From positions 1 through 47,496 of the forward strand of contig MEGH01000033.1 in NCBI GenBank assembly GCA_001725415.1: DNA of 47,496 nucleotides, written 5' to 3'. Made by a program: the position numbers and the translations under genes. This stretch comes from Pseudonocardia sp. SCN 73-27 (GTDB lineage: Bacteria > Actinomycetota > Actinomycetes > Mycobacteriales > Pseudonocardiaceae). Of this stretch, positions 27,310 to 35,740 are shown piece after piece; the stretch's first letter is position 1; the number at the start of each line of letters is the position of its first letter. Below the pieces are notes generated by a model that saw only the letters and a list, made by a program, of their open reading frames with translations, was not told the origin of the DNA and did no database searches.

Positions 27310-28611
27310 GTGTTCGCACGCCGCATCGCCGTCGTCGGGGCCGGGTACGTCGGCCTCACCACCGCCGCCTGCCTCGCCCACCTCGGCCACCGCGTCGTCT
27401 GCGCCGACATCGACATCGCCAAGATCGAACGCCTCCAGGCTGGCGAGATCGGCATCCTCGAACCCCGCCTCGCCGACCTCGTCGCCGAAGGCACCGCCGC
27501 CGGCAGGCTCCAGTTCTGCGTCGGCGCCGCCGCAGCCGTCGCCCGCCGCGACGAAGAACCCGTCGAGGTCCTCTTCCTCTGCGTCCCCACCCCCATGGGC
27601 GAAGGCGGAGCCGCCGACCTCGCCGCCGTCGACGCCGTCGCCGCCGAGGTCCGCCACCTCCTCCCCGCAGGCTGCGTCGTCGTCACCAAGTCGACCGTCC
27701 CCGTCGGCACCGCCGACCGCACCCGCGCCCTCCTGCGCCGCCGCGACGTCGCCGTCGTCTCCAACCCCGAGTTCCTCCGCGAGGGCTCCGCCGTCCACGA
27801 CTTCCTCAACCCCGACCGCATCGTCGTCGGCAGCGACCAGCAGGACGCCGCCGAACGCGTCGCCGCCCTCTACTCCCGCCTCGGCGCCCCCACCGTCCTC
27901 ACCGACGCCGCCAGCGCCGAAATGGTCAAGTACGCCGCCAACGCCTTCCTCGCGATCAAGCTCTCCTACGTCAACGCCCTCGCCGAACTCTGCGACGTCC
28001 TCGGCGCCGACGTCGCCGACGTCACCGAAGGCATGGGCCACGACCGCCGCATCGGCGCCGCCTTCCTCTCACCCGGACCCGGCTGGGGCGGCTCCTGCCT
28101 CCCCAAGGACACCAGCGCCCTCGTCCAGGTCGCCGCCGCCGCCGGTCTCGACTTCCCCCTGGTCAGCGCCGGGATCGAGACCAACACCCGGCAGCGCGAG
28201 ATCATGGTCGACAAGGTCCGCGACGCCGTCGGCCCCCTCGCCGGCGCACGCATCGGCATGCTCGGCCTGACCTTCAAGGCCGGCACCGACGACCTCCGCG
28301 ACTCACCCGCCCTCGCCGTCGCCGACCTCCTCGCCGCCGAAGGCGCCGAGCTCACCGCCTACGACCCCGGCTGCCCCGCCGCCGTTCCCGGCCTCACCGA
28401 CGCCGTCACCGTCGTCGACGACCCCATGCGCGCCGCCAAGGACGCCGACGCCCTCATCGTCCTCACCGAGTGGCCCGAGTTCCGCCAGCTCGACTGGAAC
28501 GCCCTCGGCGGGGTCGTCGGCCGCCGCGTGGTGGTCGACTCTCGCAACCTCCTCGACCCCGACGTCCTCCGCCGGGCGGGCTTCTCCTGGATCGGCGTCG
28601 GCCGCCGCTGA
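27310..28611 (+). CDS. UDP-glucose/GDP-mannose dehydrogenase family (UDP-glucose 6-dehydrogenase)
   Basis: The GTG at 27310 follows GAGGAG at six bases. The 433-residue enzyme shows the NAD motif VVGAGYVGLTTAACLA, the KSTVPVGT and EFLREGSA blocks, lysine and asparagine of the catalytic region (MVKYAANAFLAIKLSY) and the catalytic cysteine C263 in GWGGSCLPKD. It oxidises UDP-glucose to UDP-glucuronate with two NAD+ (or a related nucleotide sugar), for surface polysaccharide or glycosylation. No glycosyltransferase genes are nearby, so the end product is unknown. A strong hairpin follows. Confidence 0.9.
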   Translation: MFARRIAVVGAGYVGLTTAACLAHLGHRVVCADIDIAKIERLQAGEIGILEPRLADLVAEGTAAGRLQFCVGAAAAVARRDEEPVEVLFLCVPTPMGEGGAADLAAVDAVAAEVRHLLPAGCVVVTKSTVPVGTADRTRALLRRRDVAVVSNPEFLREGSAVHDFLNPDRIVVGSDQQDAAERVAALYSRLGAPTVLTDAASAEMVKYAANAFLAIKLSYVNALAELCDVLGADVADVTEGMGHDRRIGAAFLSPGPGWGGSCLPKDTSALVQVAAAAGLDFPLVSAGIETNTRQREIMVDKVRDAVGPLAGARIGMLGLTFKAGTDDLRDSPALAVADLLAAEGAELTAYDPGCPAAVPGLTDAVTVVDDPMRAAKDADALIVLTEWPEFRQLDWNALGGVVGRRVVVDSRNLLDPDVLRRAGFSWIGVGRR

Positions 28612-28683
28612 GCCCCGGCCATGGGCGGGGCGTCCCCGAACGTGCTGCCGCGCCCCCCGGCGTGCTGCGGGGCTGCTGACGTG

Positions 28684-28713
28684 GCGCCGCACCCCTTACG
28701 ACGGGTGCGGCGC
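28684..28713 (+). terminator. Hairpin terminator after the UDP-sugar dehydrogenase
   Basis: Perfect 11-base arms GCGCCGCACCC and GGGTGCGGCGC enclose CTTACGAC, 72 bases after the stop. No U-tract follows. A near-repeat of part of the arm (TGCGGCGCAG) occurs again about 20 bases on, giving an alternative weaker fold. Confidence 0.75.
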
Positions 28714-28784
28714 AGATGAACGGGGTGTTCTGCGGCGCAGCCGGAGCAGCCGCCGGCCCGCAGGGTCCGGCGTAGCCTGACGCC

Positions 28785-29444
28785 ATGGCGCTCTTCGGTC
28801 GGGACACGTCGCGGATGGTCACCGCGGAGGAGGCGCTCCCGGGCCGGTCGACGCCGTTGGTGGTGCCGGAGACGCACTTCGTGAACGGGCACCGCATCGT
28901 GCCGCCGTTCCCCGACGGGCTGCAGACGGCCGTCGTCGGCATGGGGTGTTTCTGGGGCGCGGAGCGCATGTTCTGGCAGACGCCGGGCGTGTGGTCGACG
29001 GCGGTCGGGTACGCGGGCGGTTTCACCGAGAACCCGACGTACGAGGAGGTGTGCTCCGGCCTGACGGGGCACACCGAGGTGGTGCTGGTGGTGTTCGACC
29101 CCGCCGAGGTCGCCTTCGAGACGTTGTTGAAGGTGTTCTGGGAGGGCCACGACCCGACGCAGGGCATGCGGCAGGGCAACGACCGGGGGACGCAGTACCG
29201 GTCGGCCGTCTACTGGACCGACGAGGGGCAGCGCGCGCAGGCGGAGGCGTCGGCGGCCGGGTACGGCGAGGCGTTGCGGCTGGCGCGGTTCGGGCCGGTG
29301 ACCACGGAGATCGCGCCGCTGGGGACGTTCTTCTGGGCCGAGGACTACCACCAGCAGTATCTGGCGAAGGTGCCGAACGGCTACTGCGGCATCGGGGGTA
29401 CCGGGGTGTCGTGCCAGGTGGGCACGGGGGTCGCCGGCGAGTGA
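28785..29444 (+). CDS. msrA: Peptide methionine sulfoxide reductase MsrA
   Basis: The 219-residue protein has the active site [13 protein letters not shown] with nucleophile C55, the GYAGG block, [14 protein letters not shown] and [13 protein letters not shown]. Two further cysteines close to the C-terminus (NGYCGIGG and SCQVG) are the resolving cysteines of the three-cysteine MsrA type. It reduces methionine-S-sulfoxide in proteins using thioredoxin. Length is normal. A perfect hairpin follows directly, so it is probably a single-gene unit. Confidence 0.96.
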   Translation: MALFGRDTSRMVTAEEALPGRSTPLVVPETHFVNGHRIVPPFPDGLQTAVVGMGCFWGAERMFWQTPGVWSTAVGYAGGFTENPTYEEVCSGLTGHTEVVLVVFDPAEVAFETLLKVFWEGHDPTQGMRQGNDRGTQYRSAVYWTDEGQRAQAEASAAGYGEALRLARFGPVTTEIAPLGTFFWAEDYHQQYLAKVPNGYCGIGGTGVSCQVGTGVAGE

Positions 29445-29451
29445 GTACCGG

Positions 29452-29477
29452 GCCCGGGCGGTGACCGCCGCCCGGGC
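29452..29477 (+). terminator. Hairpin terminator after msrA
   Basis: Perfect 10-base arms GCCCGGGCGG and CCGCCCGGGC with loop TGACCG begin eight bases after the msrA stop. This is a GC-only stem without a U-tract, typical for this genome type. Confidence 0.85.
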
Positions 29478-29564
29478 GCCGTCGCTGGGGAGCAACGAAC
29501 GGATCAACGACGCTGCGCCGAACGGGTCACGTCGTGGAACAGGTAGTTCGCTCGGGAGGGTGAC

Positions 29565-30113
29565 GTGCTCGCGTGGACGACGGTTCCTGCTCCGGCGCCG
29601 ATCGGGGCGTTGACCTGTGCTGTTGCCGACGACGGAGCGCTGACCCACGTCGGCTGGGGAGCGGGGACCGGGTCGCTCAAGGCGTTGGCGCGAACCTTGG
29701 GGGAGGAGCTCGTCGTCGACGAGGGGCGCTCCCGTGATGCGGCGACGCAGCTGGCGGAGTACCTGGACGGCCGTCGCCGGGTGTTCGACCTGGCGATCGA
29801 CTGGCGCAGCATGCGCGGTTCGCGCCTGACGGTGCTGCAGACCCTGTTCGAGCGGGTGCCGTACGGGCGGGTCGTCGGGTACGGCGAGCTGGCGCAGATG
29901 TCGGGGGCGTTCGAGGAGAGCTGGTCGGCGGCCCGTGGCGTGGGCTCGATCATGGGCTCGAACCCGGTGCCGGTGGTGGTGCCGTGTCATCGGGTGCTGG
30001 CGTCGGCGGGTGGCGGGAAGCTGGCCCTGGGCGGGTTCGGTGGGGGCCTTCCGGCCAAGGAGTGGCTGCTCGCCCTCGAAGGTGTCCTGACCCCGACGCT
30101 CGACTTCTCGTGA
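29565..30113 (+). CDS. ogt: Methylated-DNA-protein-cysteine methyltransferase (Ogt/AGT)
   Basis: From GTG 29565, preceded by GGGAGG, the product is 182 residues. The C-terminal domain has the Y-R-x helix-turn-helix region RVPYGRVVGYGELA and the active site VVPCHRVL with acceptor cysteine C141, then GGFGGGLPAKEWLL. It removes O6-alkyl groups from guanine in a suicidal transfer. The N-terminal domain is short but typical of Ogt. It ends seven bases before the perfect palindrome at 30121. Confidence 0.95.
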   Translation: MLAWTTVPAPAPIGALTCAVADDGALTHVGWGAGTGSLKALARTLGEELVVDEGRSRDAATQLAEYLDGRRRVFDLAIDWRSMRGSRLTVLQTLFERVPYGRVVGYGELAQMSGAFEESWSAARGVGSIMGSNPVPVVVPCHRVLASAGGGKLALGGFGGGLPAKEWLLALEGVLTPTLDFS

Positions 30114-30120
30114 AGAACCT

Positions 30121-30162
30121 CGTGAGGGGCGATGGTCGCTGTAGCGACCATCGCCCCTCACG
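30121..30162. terminator. Perfect 20-bp-arm palindrome between convergent genes (copy 2)
   Basis: The 42-base element has identical 20-base arms (CGTGAGGGGCGATGGTCGCT and its complement) around GT. It lies 7 bases after the ogt stop and 12 bases from the stop of the convergent YceI gene. It shares the core GTGAG-GG-GATGGTCGC with the element at 12371-12412. It probably works as a two-way terminator. Confidence 0.85.
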
Positions 30163-30174
30163 GGAGAAGAGCAG

Positions 30175-30978
30175 TCAGGTCCGGAACGCCTGGATGTCGA
30201 TGTCGATGCGCAGGGTCCGGCCGACGGCCAGCACGCCGGCGAGGACGGACTGGTTCCAGCTGATCGCGAAGTCGTCGCGGGAGATCTCGGTGGTGGCCGA
30301 GAACCCGGCGCGGATGCCGCCCCAGAGGTCGGGGCCGCTGCCGCGGTAGGTCACGTCGAGGGGGACGGCGGCGCTGACGCCCTTGAGCGTCAGGATCCCG
30401 TCGACACGCCAGTGGGTGGCGTCGCGGCGGGTGAGGCCGTCGCTCTTGAAGTGGATCTCCGGGTGGACGTCGACGTCGAGGAAGTCCGCGCTGCGCAGGT
30501 GCGTGTCGCGGGTGTCGTCGTCGGAGTCGACGCCGTTCGAGTCGATGACGACCTCGACGGAGCTGTTCTCCAGCGGGTCGGCGACCTGGATGCGGCCGTC
30601 GAAGCGGCGCAGCCGGCCGTGCACCGGGGTGAGTCCCAGGTGCATGGCCGTCGCGCGGATGCTGGAGTGGACGGGGTCGATCTGCCAGGTGCCGGGGGCG
30701 GGGAGGACCCGGCCGCCGACGCGGGGCAGTTCGACGACGCCCAGTGCTGCCGGAGCGGCACCGGTGAGGGTGACGGTCCGGGCGGCGGGTTCGTGGCCCG
30801 GGGCGGCGATGATCACCGTGTAGGTGCCGGTGTCGAGGCCGTCGAGGACGAACCCGCCGTCCTCGCGGGCGGCGGCGCGCCCGCGTTGGATCCCGGTCCC
30901 GTCGACGACGGTGAGCATCCCGCCGCCGACGGGCCAGCCGTCGGGTGTGGTGAGGGTTCCGGTGATGGCCGCGGTCAC
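30175..30978 (-). CDS. YceI family protein with N-terminal carboxypeptidase-regulatory-like domain
   Basis: The GTG at 30976-30978 overlaps the MFS stop by GTGA. The 267-residue product has a carboxypeptidase-regulatory-like (transthyretin-type) domain at about 1-85 (ITGTLTTPDGWPVGGG, GGFVLDGLDTGTYTVIIAA) and a YceI lipocalin-like barrel at 95-267 (GTWQIDPVHSSI, DTRDTHLRSADFLDVDVHPE, DDFAISWN). YceI proteins bind long isoprenoid or amide lipids. Most are secreted, but this one has no signal peptide, so it appears cytosolic. The same small domain occurs three times in the coupled MFS protein, suggesting a shared complex (inference). Confidence 0.88.
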   Translation of the reverse strand: MTAAITGTLTTPDGWPVGGGMLTVVDGTGIQRGRAAAREDGGFVLDGLDTGTYTVIIAAPGHEPAARTVTLTGAAPAALGVVELPRVGGRVLPAPGTWQIDPVHSSIRATAMHLGLTPVHGRLRRFDGRIQVADPLENSSVEVVIDSNGVDSDDDTRDTHLRSADFLDVDVHPEIHFKSDGLTRRDATHWRVDGILTLKGVSAAVPLDVTYRGSGPDLWGGIRAGFSATTEISRDDFAISWNQSVLAGVLAVGRTLRIDIDIQAFRT

Positions 30979-33833
30979 CGCAGCCGCCCGCCGGTCGGCG
31001 ATCCGGGCTCCTCCGGCACCGCGGGCAGGTCGGGCGGCGGTGCCCCGAGCGAGGTGGGCTCCTGCGCGGCGACAGCGGGAGAGGACGGGGCCGAGCCCGC
31101 GACGACGGGCGCCGCGAACGCGATCTCGGTGGTGCTGGCGCCACCCGCGGTGACCTGCACGACCGACGCGATGGGCGCGTAGCCGCTCGCGGTGATCGTG
31201 TAGGTGCCCTCGGCGAGGTCGTCGAAGGCGAAGGTGCCGTCGGCGTCGGTGACGGTGGAGCCGACGACGTTGCCGCTGGGGTCGATCAGTGTGGCGAGTG
31301 CCTCGGGGACGCCGCGGCCGGTGGAGCCGGCGACGACGGTTCCGAGCAGTCGGGCACGCCGGGGCAGCTCGACGTCCTGGACGACCTCGTTTCCGCCCGG
31401 CAGCACGACGCTGGTGGCGACGGGCTGGTAGCCGGTTCCGGCGGCGGTCAGCGTGTACTGGCCGTCGGGGACGCCGGCGAGCAGGTAGCGGCCCAGCTCG
31501 TCGGACACGGTGGCGGCGGAGACGTTGCCCTGCACGTCGATCAGGGTGACGGCGACGCCGGAGACGGGCCGGGTCGCGCCCTGGGCGTCGGTGACGCGGA
31601 CGACGCCGCGCAGTCCGCCGGCACCGGCGAGGGTGACGTCGTGGCGGACGGCCCTGTCGGCGACGGCGACCATCGCGGCGTGGGGCTGGAAGGCCCCGGA
31701 CGCGGCGACGACGAGGTAGGTGCCCCCGGTGGGGACGCCGATCCGGTACTCGCCGACCTGGTCGGAGGTGGTGCGGGCGGCCTGGCGGCCCGTGGGCTCC
31801 GTGACGGTGACGACCGCCCCGGCGAGCCCGGCGCCGTCGGCACGACGGACAGTGCCCTCGATCGCGGGCCCGTCGACGGGGCCGCCGCTCGATGCGGCGA
31901 CGGGCATCGGGGCGGTGACCGACGGGTCGGCCGCACCTGAGGTGTCCCGGAGGGCGTGCCTGCTGCCCTGCCCGTTGCCCGTGGCCGCGGCGGCGACGGC
32001 GGCTGCGACGGTGCCGGCGGAGACACCGGCTCCGTTGCCGTTCCCGATGTGCCCGTTCCCGTTCCGGGGAAGCGGCGACGACGGTGCGGCCTCCGCCTCG
32101 AGCGGCGTGGGCGTGACGGCGCCGACCGACGCCCCCTCGCCCGCGGCCTCCTCCATGGCCCGCGCCTGGGCGCCGGACATGGTGCGCAGCGGCAGCTCCT
32201 TGATGAACAGGACCAGCACGAACGCGATGACGAGGATGAGCCCGACGATGAGGAAGGTCAGCGTCATCGAGTTGGAGAAGCCCTCGAGGAACGGCCTGGC
32301 CAGTCGCGGGTCGATCTTCTGCAGGAACGACGAGTCGTTCAGCACGCCGGAGGTGTCGGCGCCGCCGTTGAGGGCGGCGAAGAACGGGGCGTTGACGGGG
32401 TCGGCGCGCACTGCCGGGTCGGCGACGGCGGCCATGAAGGTCGGGTCGGTCTGGGCCCGGGAGAAGGCTTCGCTGATCTTGTCGGTGACCGTCGAGAAGA
32501 GGATCGACAGGAACACCGCGACGCCCAGCGTGCCGCCGAGCTGGCGGAAGAACGTCGACGACGCGGTGGCGACGCCCATGTCGCGGGCGGGGACGGCGTT
32601 CTGCACGGCGAGCACGAGGGTCTGCATGCAGCCACCGAGGCCGAGGCCGAGCATCGCCATGTAGAGGTCGAGCTCCCACAGCGGGATGTCGACGTTGACG
32701 CGGAAGTGCAGCAGCATCATCGCGCCGACCATCAGCGCGGTGCCGATGATCGGGAAGATCTTGTAGTGCCCGGTCCGCGAGGTGATCTGGCCGGACAGGA
32801 TCGACGCGACCATGATGCCCGCGACGAGCGGCAGCATCAGGAAGCCCGACTCGGTCGGGGTGGCACCGTGGACGATCTGCAGGAACTGCGGCAGCAGCAC
32901 GATGCCGCCGAACATGCCCATGCCGATGACGAAGCCGGCGGTGCCGGTGAGCGAGAAGACGTTGTTGCGGAACAGGCGCAGCGGGACGAGGGCGTCGTCG
33001 CCGTAGAGGCGCTCGGCGAGCAGGAAGAGCACGAAGCCGACGGCGCCGATGATGTAGCAGACGATGGCGCTGGTGGAGCCCCAGCCCCACTCGCGGCCCT
33101 GCTCGGCGATGATCAGCAGCGGCACCAGGAAGATGGCCAGCGCGACGGCGCCGGGCCAGTCGATGCGGCGGCTGCGCTTGGTGTGCGGCAGGTTGAGCAC
33201 CTTGGCCACGACGAACAGCGCGACGGCGCCGATCGGCACGTTGACCAGGAAGATCCAGCGCCAGCCGTCGATGCCGGCGATGGTGGCCTGGCCGGACAGC
33301 ACGCCGCCGATGACCGGGCCGATGACGCTGGAGGTGCCGAAGACGGCGAGGATGTAGCCCTGGTACCGGGCACGCTCGCGGGGCGGCACGATGTCGCCGA
33401 GGATCGTCAGCGCGAGGGTGAACAGACCACCGGCGCCGAGGCCCTGGACCGCGCGGAACGCGGCGAGCTCGTACATCGACGTCGAGAAGGTGCAGAGCAC
33501 CGAGCCGACGATGAAGATCGAGATGGCGAAGAGGAACAGCGGCTTGCGGCCGAACTGGTCGGACAGCTTGCCGTAGAGCGGCGTGGTGATCGTGCCGGTG
33601 ATCAGGAACGCCGTGGTCGCCCAGGCCTGGAGGCTGAGCCCGCCGAGGTCGTCGGCGATGGTGCGGATGGCCGTCGAGACGACGGTCTGGTCGAGCGCGG
33701 CGAGGAACATGCCCAGCGCGAGACCCACCAGGATGGTGACGATCTGCTTGTGGCTGAGCTCGCCGGAGCCGCGTTCCGGCGGTGCGGACGCCCCCGCAGC
33801 GTTCTGCTGCGGCGCGACGGCCTCGGTCGACAT
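30975..33833 (-). CDS. DHA2 (14-helix) MFS transporter fused to three carboxypeptidase-regulatory-like domains
   Basis: The ATG at 33831-33833 gives 952 residues. Residues about 28-548 form an EmrB/QacA-type drug:H+ antiporter with motif A GKLSDQFGRKP and motif C-like GPVIGGVLSG, plus the D-T/Q signature near LDQTVVSTAIR. A disordered Gly/Asn/Ala linker follows (551-655), then three repeats of a beta-sandwich domain (about 656-738, 739-825, 826-907), each ending GxYxxxxP.G.Y or GTYTIT-like, and a Pro-rich tail. With 14 helices and a cytosolic N-terminus the repeats should lie in the cytosol. The gene follows marR by 11 bases and overlaps the YceI gene. Confidence 0.9.
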   Translation of the reverse strand: MSTEAVAPQQNAAGASAPPERGSGELSHKQIVTILVGLALGMFLAALDQTVVSTAIRTIADDLGGLSLQAWATTAFLITGTITTPLYGKLSDQFGRKPLFLFAISIFIVGSVLCTFSTSMYELAAFRAVQGLGAGGLFTLALTILGDIVPPRERARYQGYILAVFGTSSVIGPVIGGVLSGQATIAGIDGWRWIFLVNVPIGAVALFVVAKVLNLPHTKRSRRIDWPGAVALAIFLVPLLIIAEQGREWGWGSTSAIVCYIIGAVGFVLFLLAERLYGDDALVPLRLFRNNVFSLTGTAGFVIGMGMFGGIVLLPQFLQIVHGATPTESGFLMLPLVAGIMVASILSGQITSRTGHYKIFPIIGTALMVGAMMLLHFRVNVDIPLWELDLYMAMLGLGLGGCMQTLVLAVQNAVPARDMGVATASSTFFRQLGGTLGVAVFLSILFSTVTDKISEAFSRAQTDPTFMAAVADPAVRADPVNAPFFAALNGGADTSGVLNDSSFLQKIDPRLARPFLEGFSNSMTLTFLIVGLILVIAFVLVLFIKELPLRTMSGAQARAMEEAAGEGASVGAVTPTPLEAEAAPSSPLPRNGNGHIGNGNGAGVSAGTVAAAVAAAATGNGQGSRHALRDTSGAADPSVTAPMPVAASSGGPVDGPAIEGTVRRADGAGLAGAVVTVTEPTGRQAARTTSDQVGEYRIGVPTGGTYLVVAASGAFQPHAAMVAVADRAVRHDVTLAGAGGLRGVVRVTDAQGATRPVSGVAVTLIDVQGNVSAATVSDELGRYLLAGVPDGQYTLTAAGTGYQPVATSVVLPGGNEVVQDVELPRRARLLGTVVAGSTGRGVPEALATLIDPSGNVVGSTVTDADGTFAFDDLAEGTYTITASGYAPIASVVQVTAGGASTTEIAFAAPVVAGSAPSSPAVAAQEPTSLGAPPPDLPAVPEEPGSPTGGRLR

Positions 33834-33844
33834 CGGATTCCCCC

Positions 33845-34420
33845 TCAGTGCCTGCGGGCGGGCGTGCCCGCCGGCAGCTCGTGCTGTTGAAAGTCGTTGC
33901 AGAAGTCGGCGAGCAGTGTGACGAGCGCCTGCCGCTTCTCCAGTGGCCACGCGTCGAGGACCTCGGCGACGAGGCGGGCCTTGTGCCTGCGGCTCTGTTC
34001 CAGTGCGGAGTGGCCGTCGTCGGTGACGGCGAGCAGGCTGGCGCGACCGTCGTCGGGGTCGGCGCGCCGTTCGATGAGTCCTTGCTTGACCAGGGCCGCG
34101 ACCCTGCGGCTGACGGTCGACGGGTCGGTGCACAGGGCTCCGGCGAGGTCGGCGGACCGTTGAGGGCCGTCGGCGGAGGCGAGGTGCACGAGGACGTGGA
34201 AGGTGGCCCGGTCGAGGTCGGCGGGCCCGGAGCCACGGCTGTTGCGTTGGACCAGGCGGAACAGCCGGGCGATCTCGTAGCCCAGCGCGTCGGCGACGGC
34301 GAGGTCGTCGGTGAGGTCGCCGCTGCGGGTGGGGCCGGGGATGATCACGGCGTCGCCCGGTGCCGGGTCGCCGGCGAGGTCCGCCGTCGGCCCGGTCGTG
34401 GAGATCGCTGCGCTCGTCAT
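33845..34420 (-). CDS. MarR family transcriptional regulator
   Basis: The ATG at 34418-34420 follows GGAGG and gives 191 residues, with an unusually long N-terminal extension of about 40 residues. The winged helix-turn-helix is at about 88-150 (QRSADLAGALCTDPSTVSRR, then LVKQGLIERRADPDDGRASLL). MarR proteins usually repress an adjacent efflux operon and release DNA on binding amphipathic ligands. It is the first gene of the marR-MFS-YceI operon, and an imperfect palindrome with one mismatch pair lies in its upstream region. Confidence 0.93.
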   Translation of the reverse strand: MTSAAISTTGPTADLAGDPAPGDAVIIPGPTRSGDLTDDLAVADALGYEIARLFRLVQRNSRGSGPADLDRATFHVLVHLASADGPQRSADLAGALCTDPSTVSRRVAALVKQGLIERRADPDDGRASLLAVTDDGHSALEQSRRHKARLVAEVLDAWPLEKRQALVTLLADFCNDFQQHELPAGTPARRH

Positions 34421-34452
34421 GGCCGCACCTCCGTCGATCCTTTACCAATACT

Positions 34453-34469
34453 TTGCTTGTAACACGCAA
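34453..34469. promoter_or_regulatory. Imperfect palindrome upstream of marR, likely MarR operator
   Basis: TTGCTTGTAACACGCAA has seven of eight base pairs symmetric about a central A (only the T/C pair breaks symmetry). It lies 33 bases before the marR start in an AT-rich patch that stands out from the surroundings, as expected for the promoter-operator of an autoregulated efflux operon. Size and composition fit MarR-family sites. Confidence 0.6.
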
Positions 34470-34671
34470 GAAGTTGCTGGGGGCAACCATGCTCCTCTTA
34501 CCTGCCGGTCGGCAAGTCGAATTCACCCGAGCCGGTGACTTTCGTCCGGAGCGTCCCTGAGACCTGCGCCACCTCGGTACGGATGACGTCCGGTGAGCCC
34601 GGTGGCGGGTACCCAGGGTGACGGGCACTACTGTCGGCGTGCACGTGACAGGCCCCCGCGGGAGGTTGGCG

Positions 34672-35202
34672 TTGACGAGGTTCGGCCGCTCGGCGAGATC
34701 CATCGCCCCGCTCGTCCTCCTGGTCGGCCTCCTCCTCGCAGGCTGCGCGCAGCCCGGCCAGCTGGGCCACGACGCCCCGCCCCCGCCGCCCGAGGCCAGC
34801 CCCGTCGCCGCCGCGCAGGCCCCGCCGCCCGTCCCCACCGGGACCGCCGACATCGGCCGCGGCACCCTGCCCGCGCGTATCCAGATGTCCACGCTCGGCC
34901 CTGCCGACGTCTCCGTCCGCACCGTCGAGCTCGCGCCCGGCGAGTCCACCGGATGGCACCGCCACCCCGGCTTCGAGACGACGATCGTCAACACCGGCGA
35001 GCTGACCGTGCAGACGGCCGAGGAGTGCGCGCCGCGCCGCCTGGGCGCCGGGGACGCCGTGTTCGTGCCCGACGCGGAGGCCCACGTCATGCGCAACGAC
35101 GGCACGGCGCCCGCACAGCTCGTCGTCACCCAGGTGCTGGCGCCCGGCGCGCCCGACCGCAGCGGTGTGGCCGCGGCCTGCGGCAACTCGTCCGTGCGCT
35201 GA
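34672..35202 (+). CDS. Cupin-domain lipoprotein
   Basis: The TTG at 34672 is preferred because GGAGG (34661-34665) lies six bases before it and it gives a neat lipoprotein signal: MTRFGRSARSIAP, a hydrophobic core and the lipobox LLAGC with C25. Earlier in-frame GTG codons (34618, 34639) would lengthen the signal needlessly. The 176-residue product has a Pro/Ala-rich linker (about 30-60) and a single cupin domain with metal-binding pattern GWHRHPGFETTIVNTGELTV and a later VFVPDAEAHVMRN. It is outside the membrane; ligand unknown. It is divergent from marR. Confidence 0.85.
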   Translation: MTRFGRSARSIAPLVLLVGLLLAGCAQPGQLGHDAPPPPPEASPVAAAQAPPPVPTGTADIGRGTLPARIQMSTLGPADVSVRTVELAPGESTGWHRHPGFETTIVNTGELTVQTAEECAPRRLGAGDAVFVPDAEAHVMRNDGTAPAQLVVTQVLAPGAPDRSGVAAACGNSSVR

Positions 35203-35292
35203 CCGCGGCCGACCCGCGTCGATGATCACCCCGCGTTGCGCGCGCGTGGGATAGTGGCGTCGGTAGGGACGACTGCGGGAACGGCGGGGACG

Positions 35293-35739
35293 ATGGCATC
35301 GAAGACGGTCGCCGGGGCCGACGGGCGCAGCTGGTCGGTGCGGATGAACATCGAGTGGTCGACGCCCGCCGTCGGTGACGAGTTCGAGCACGACGTCGAC
35401 GGCGGTCGTGGCGCCGCGATCATGATCCTGTCGTCGCTGCTGCTGTTCTGGGTCGTGCTGATCTTCTGGAAGCCGTCGCTGGTGACCGTTCCCTTCTACC
35501 TGTGGTTCATCGCCGCGATCGCGATCATGTTCTTCCCCTTCCGCTGGTACCTGCGGCGGCCGTACACGATCGTGGCCGAGACCGAGGGCAGCTACGACGC
35601 CGATCTGCCCGCCGAGCACTGGTCCGGCATGGTCCGTGGCCGTTCGCGGGCGAAGGAGGAGATGCGGGTCGTCGTCCGCAGCCTCCGCACCCGCGCGACG
35701 CCGGGGCACTCCGACAGTCCGCTGCAACCGGTGAACTGA
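35293..35739 (+). CDS. DUF983-like two-helix membrane protein
   Basis: The ATG at 35293, preceded by GGGGA, gives 148 residues (MASKTVAGADGRSWSVRMNIEW). A short N-terminal beta-like region is followed by two transmembrane helices (about 50-68 and 73-90: IMILSSLLLFWVVLIFW, VPFYLWFIAAIAIMFF) and a conserved RWYLRRPYTIVAET segment. Actinobacterial homologues are annotated DUF983; function unknown. Its stop lies one base before the Fpg start, so it is co-transcribed with that DNA-repair gene. Confidence 0.75.
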   Translation: MASKTVAGADGRSWSVRMNIEWSTPAVGDEFEHDVDGGRGAAIMILSSLLLFWVVLIFWKPSLVTVPFYLWFIAAIAIMFFPFRWYLRRPYTIVAETEGSYDADLPAEHWSGMVRGRSRAKEEMRVVVRSLRTRATPGHSDSPLQPVN

Positions 35740-35740
35740 C

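Noticed and set aside
33834-33844. Possible separate promoter for the MFS gene
   Set aside because: The gap after marR is only 11 bases, so co-transcription from the marR promoter is simpler.
31956-33890. Plus-strand frame of 644 codons opposite the MFS gene, rich in Asp/Glu/Arg/His
   Set aside because: The opposite strand encodes a clear 14-helix transporter; the charged composition is the typical complement of membrane-helix codons.
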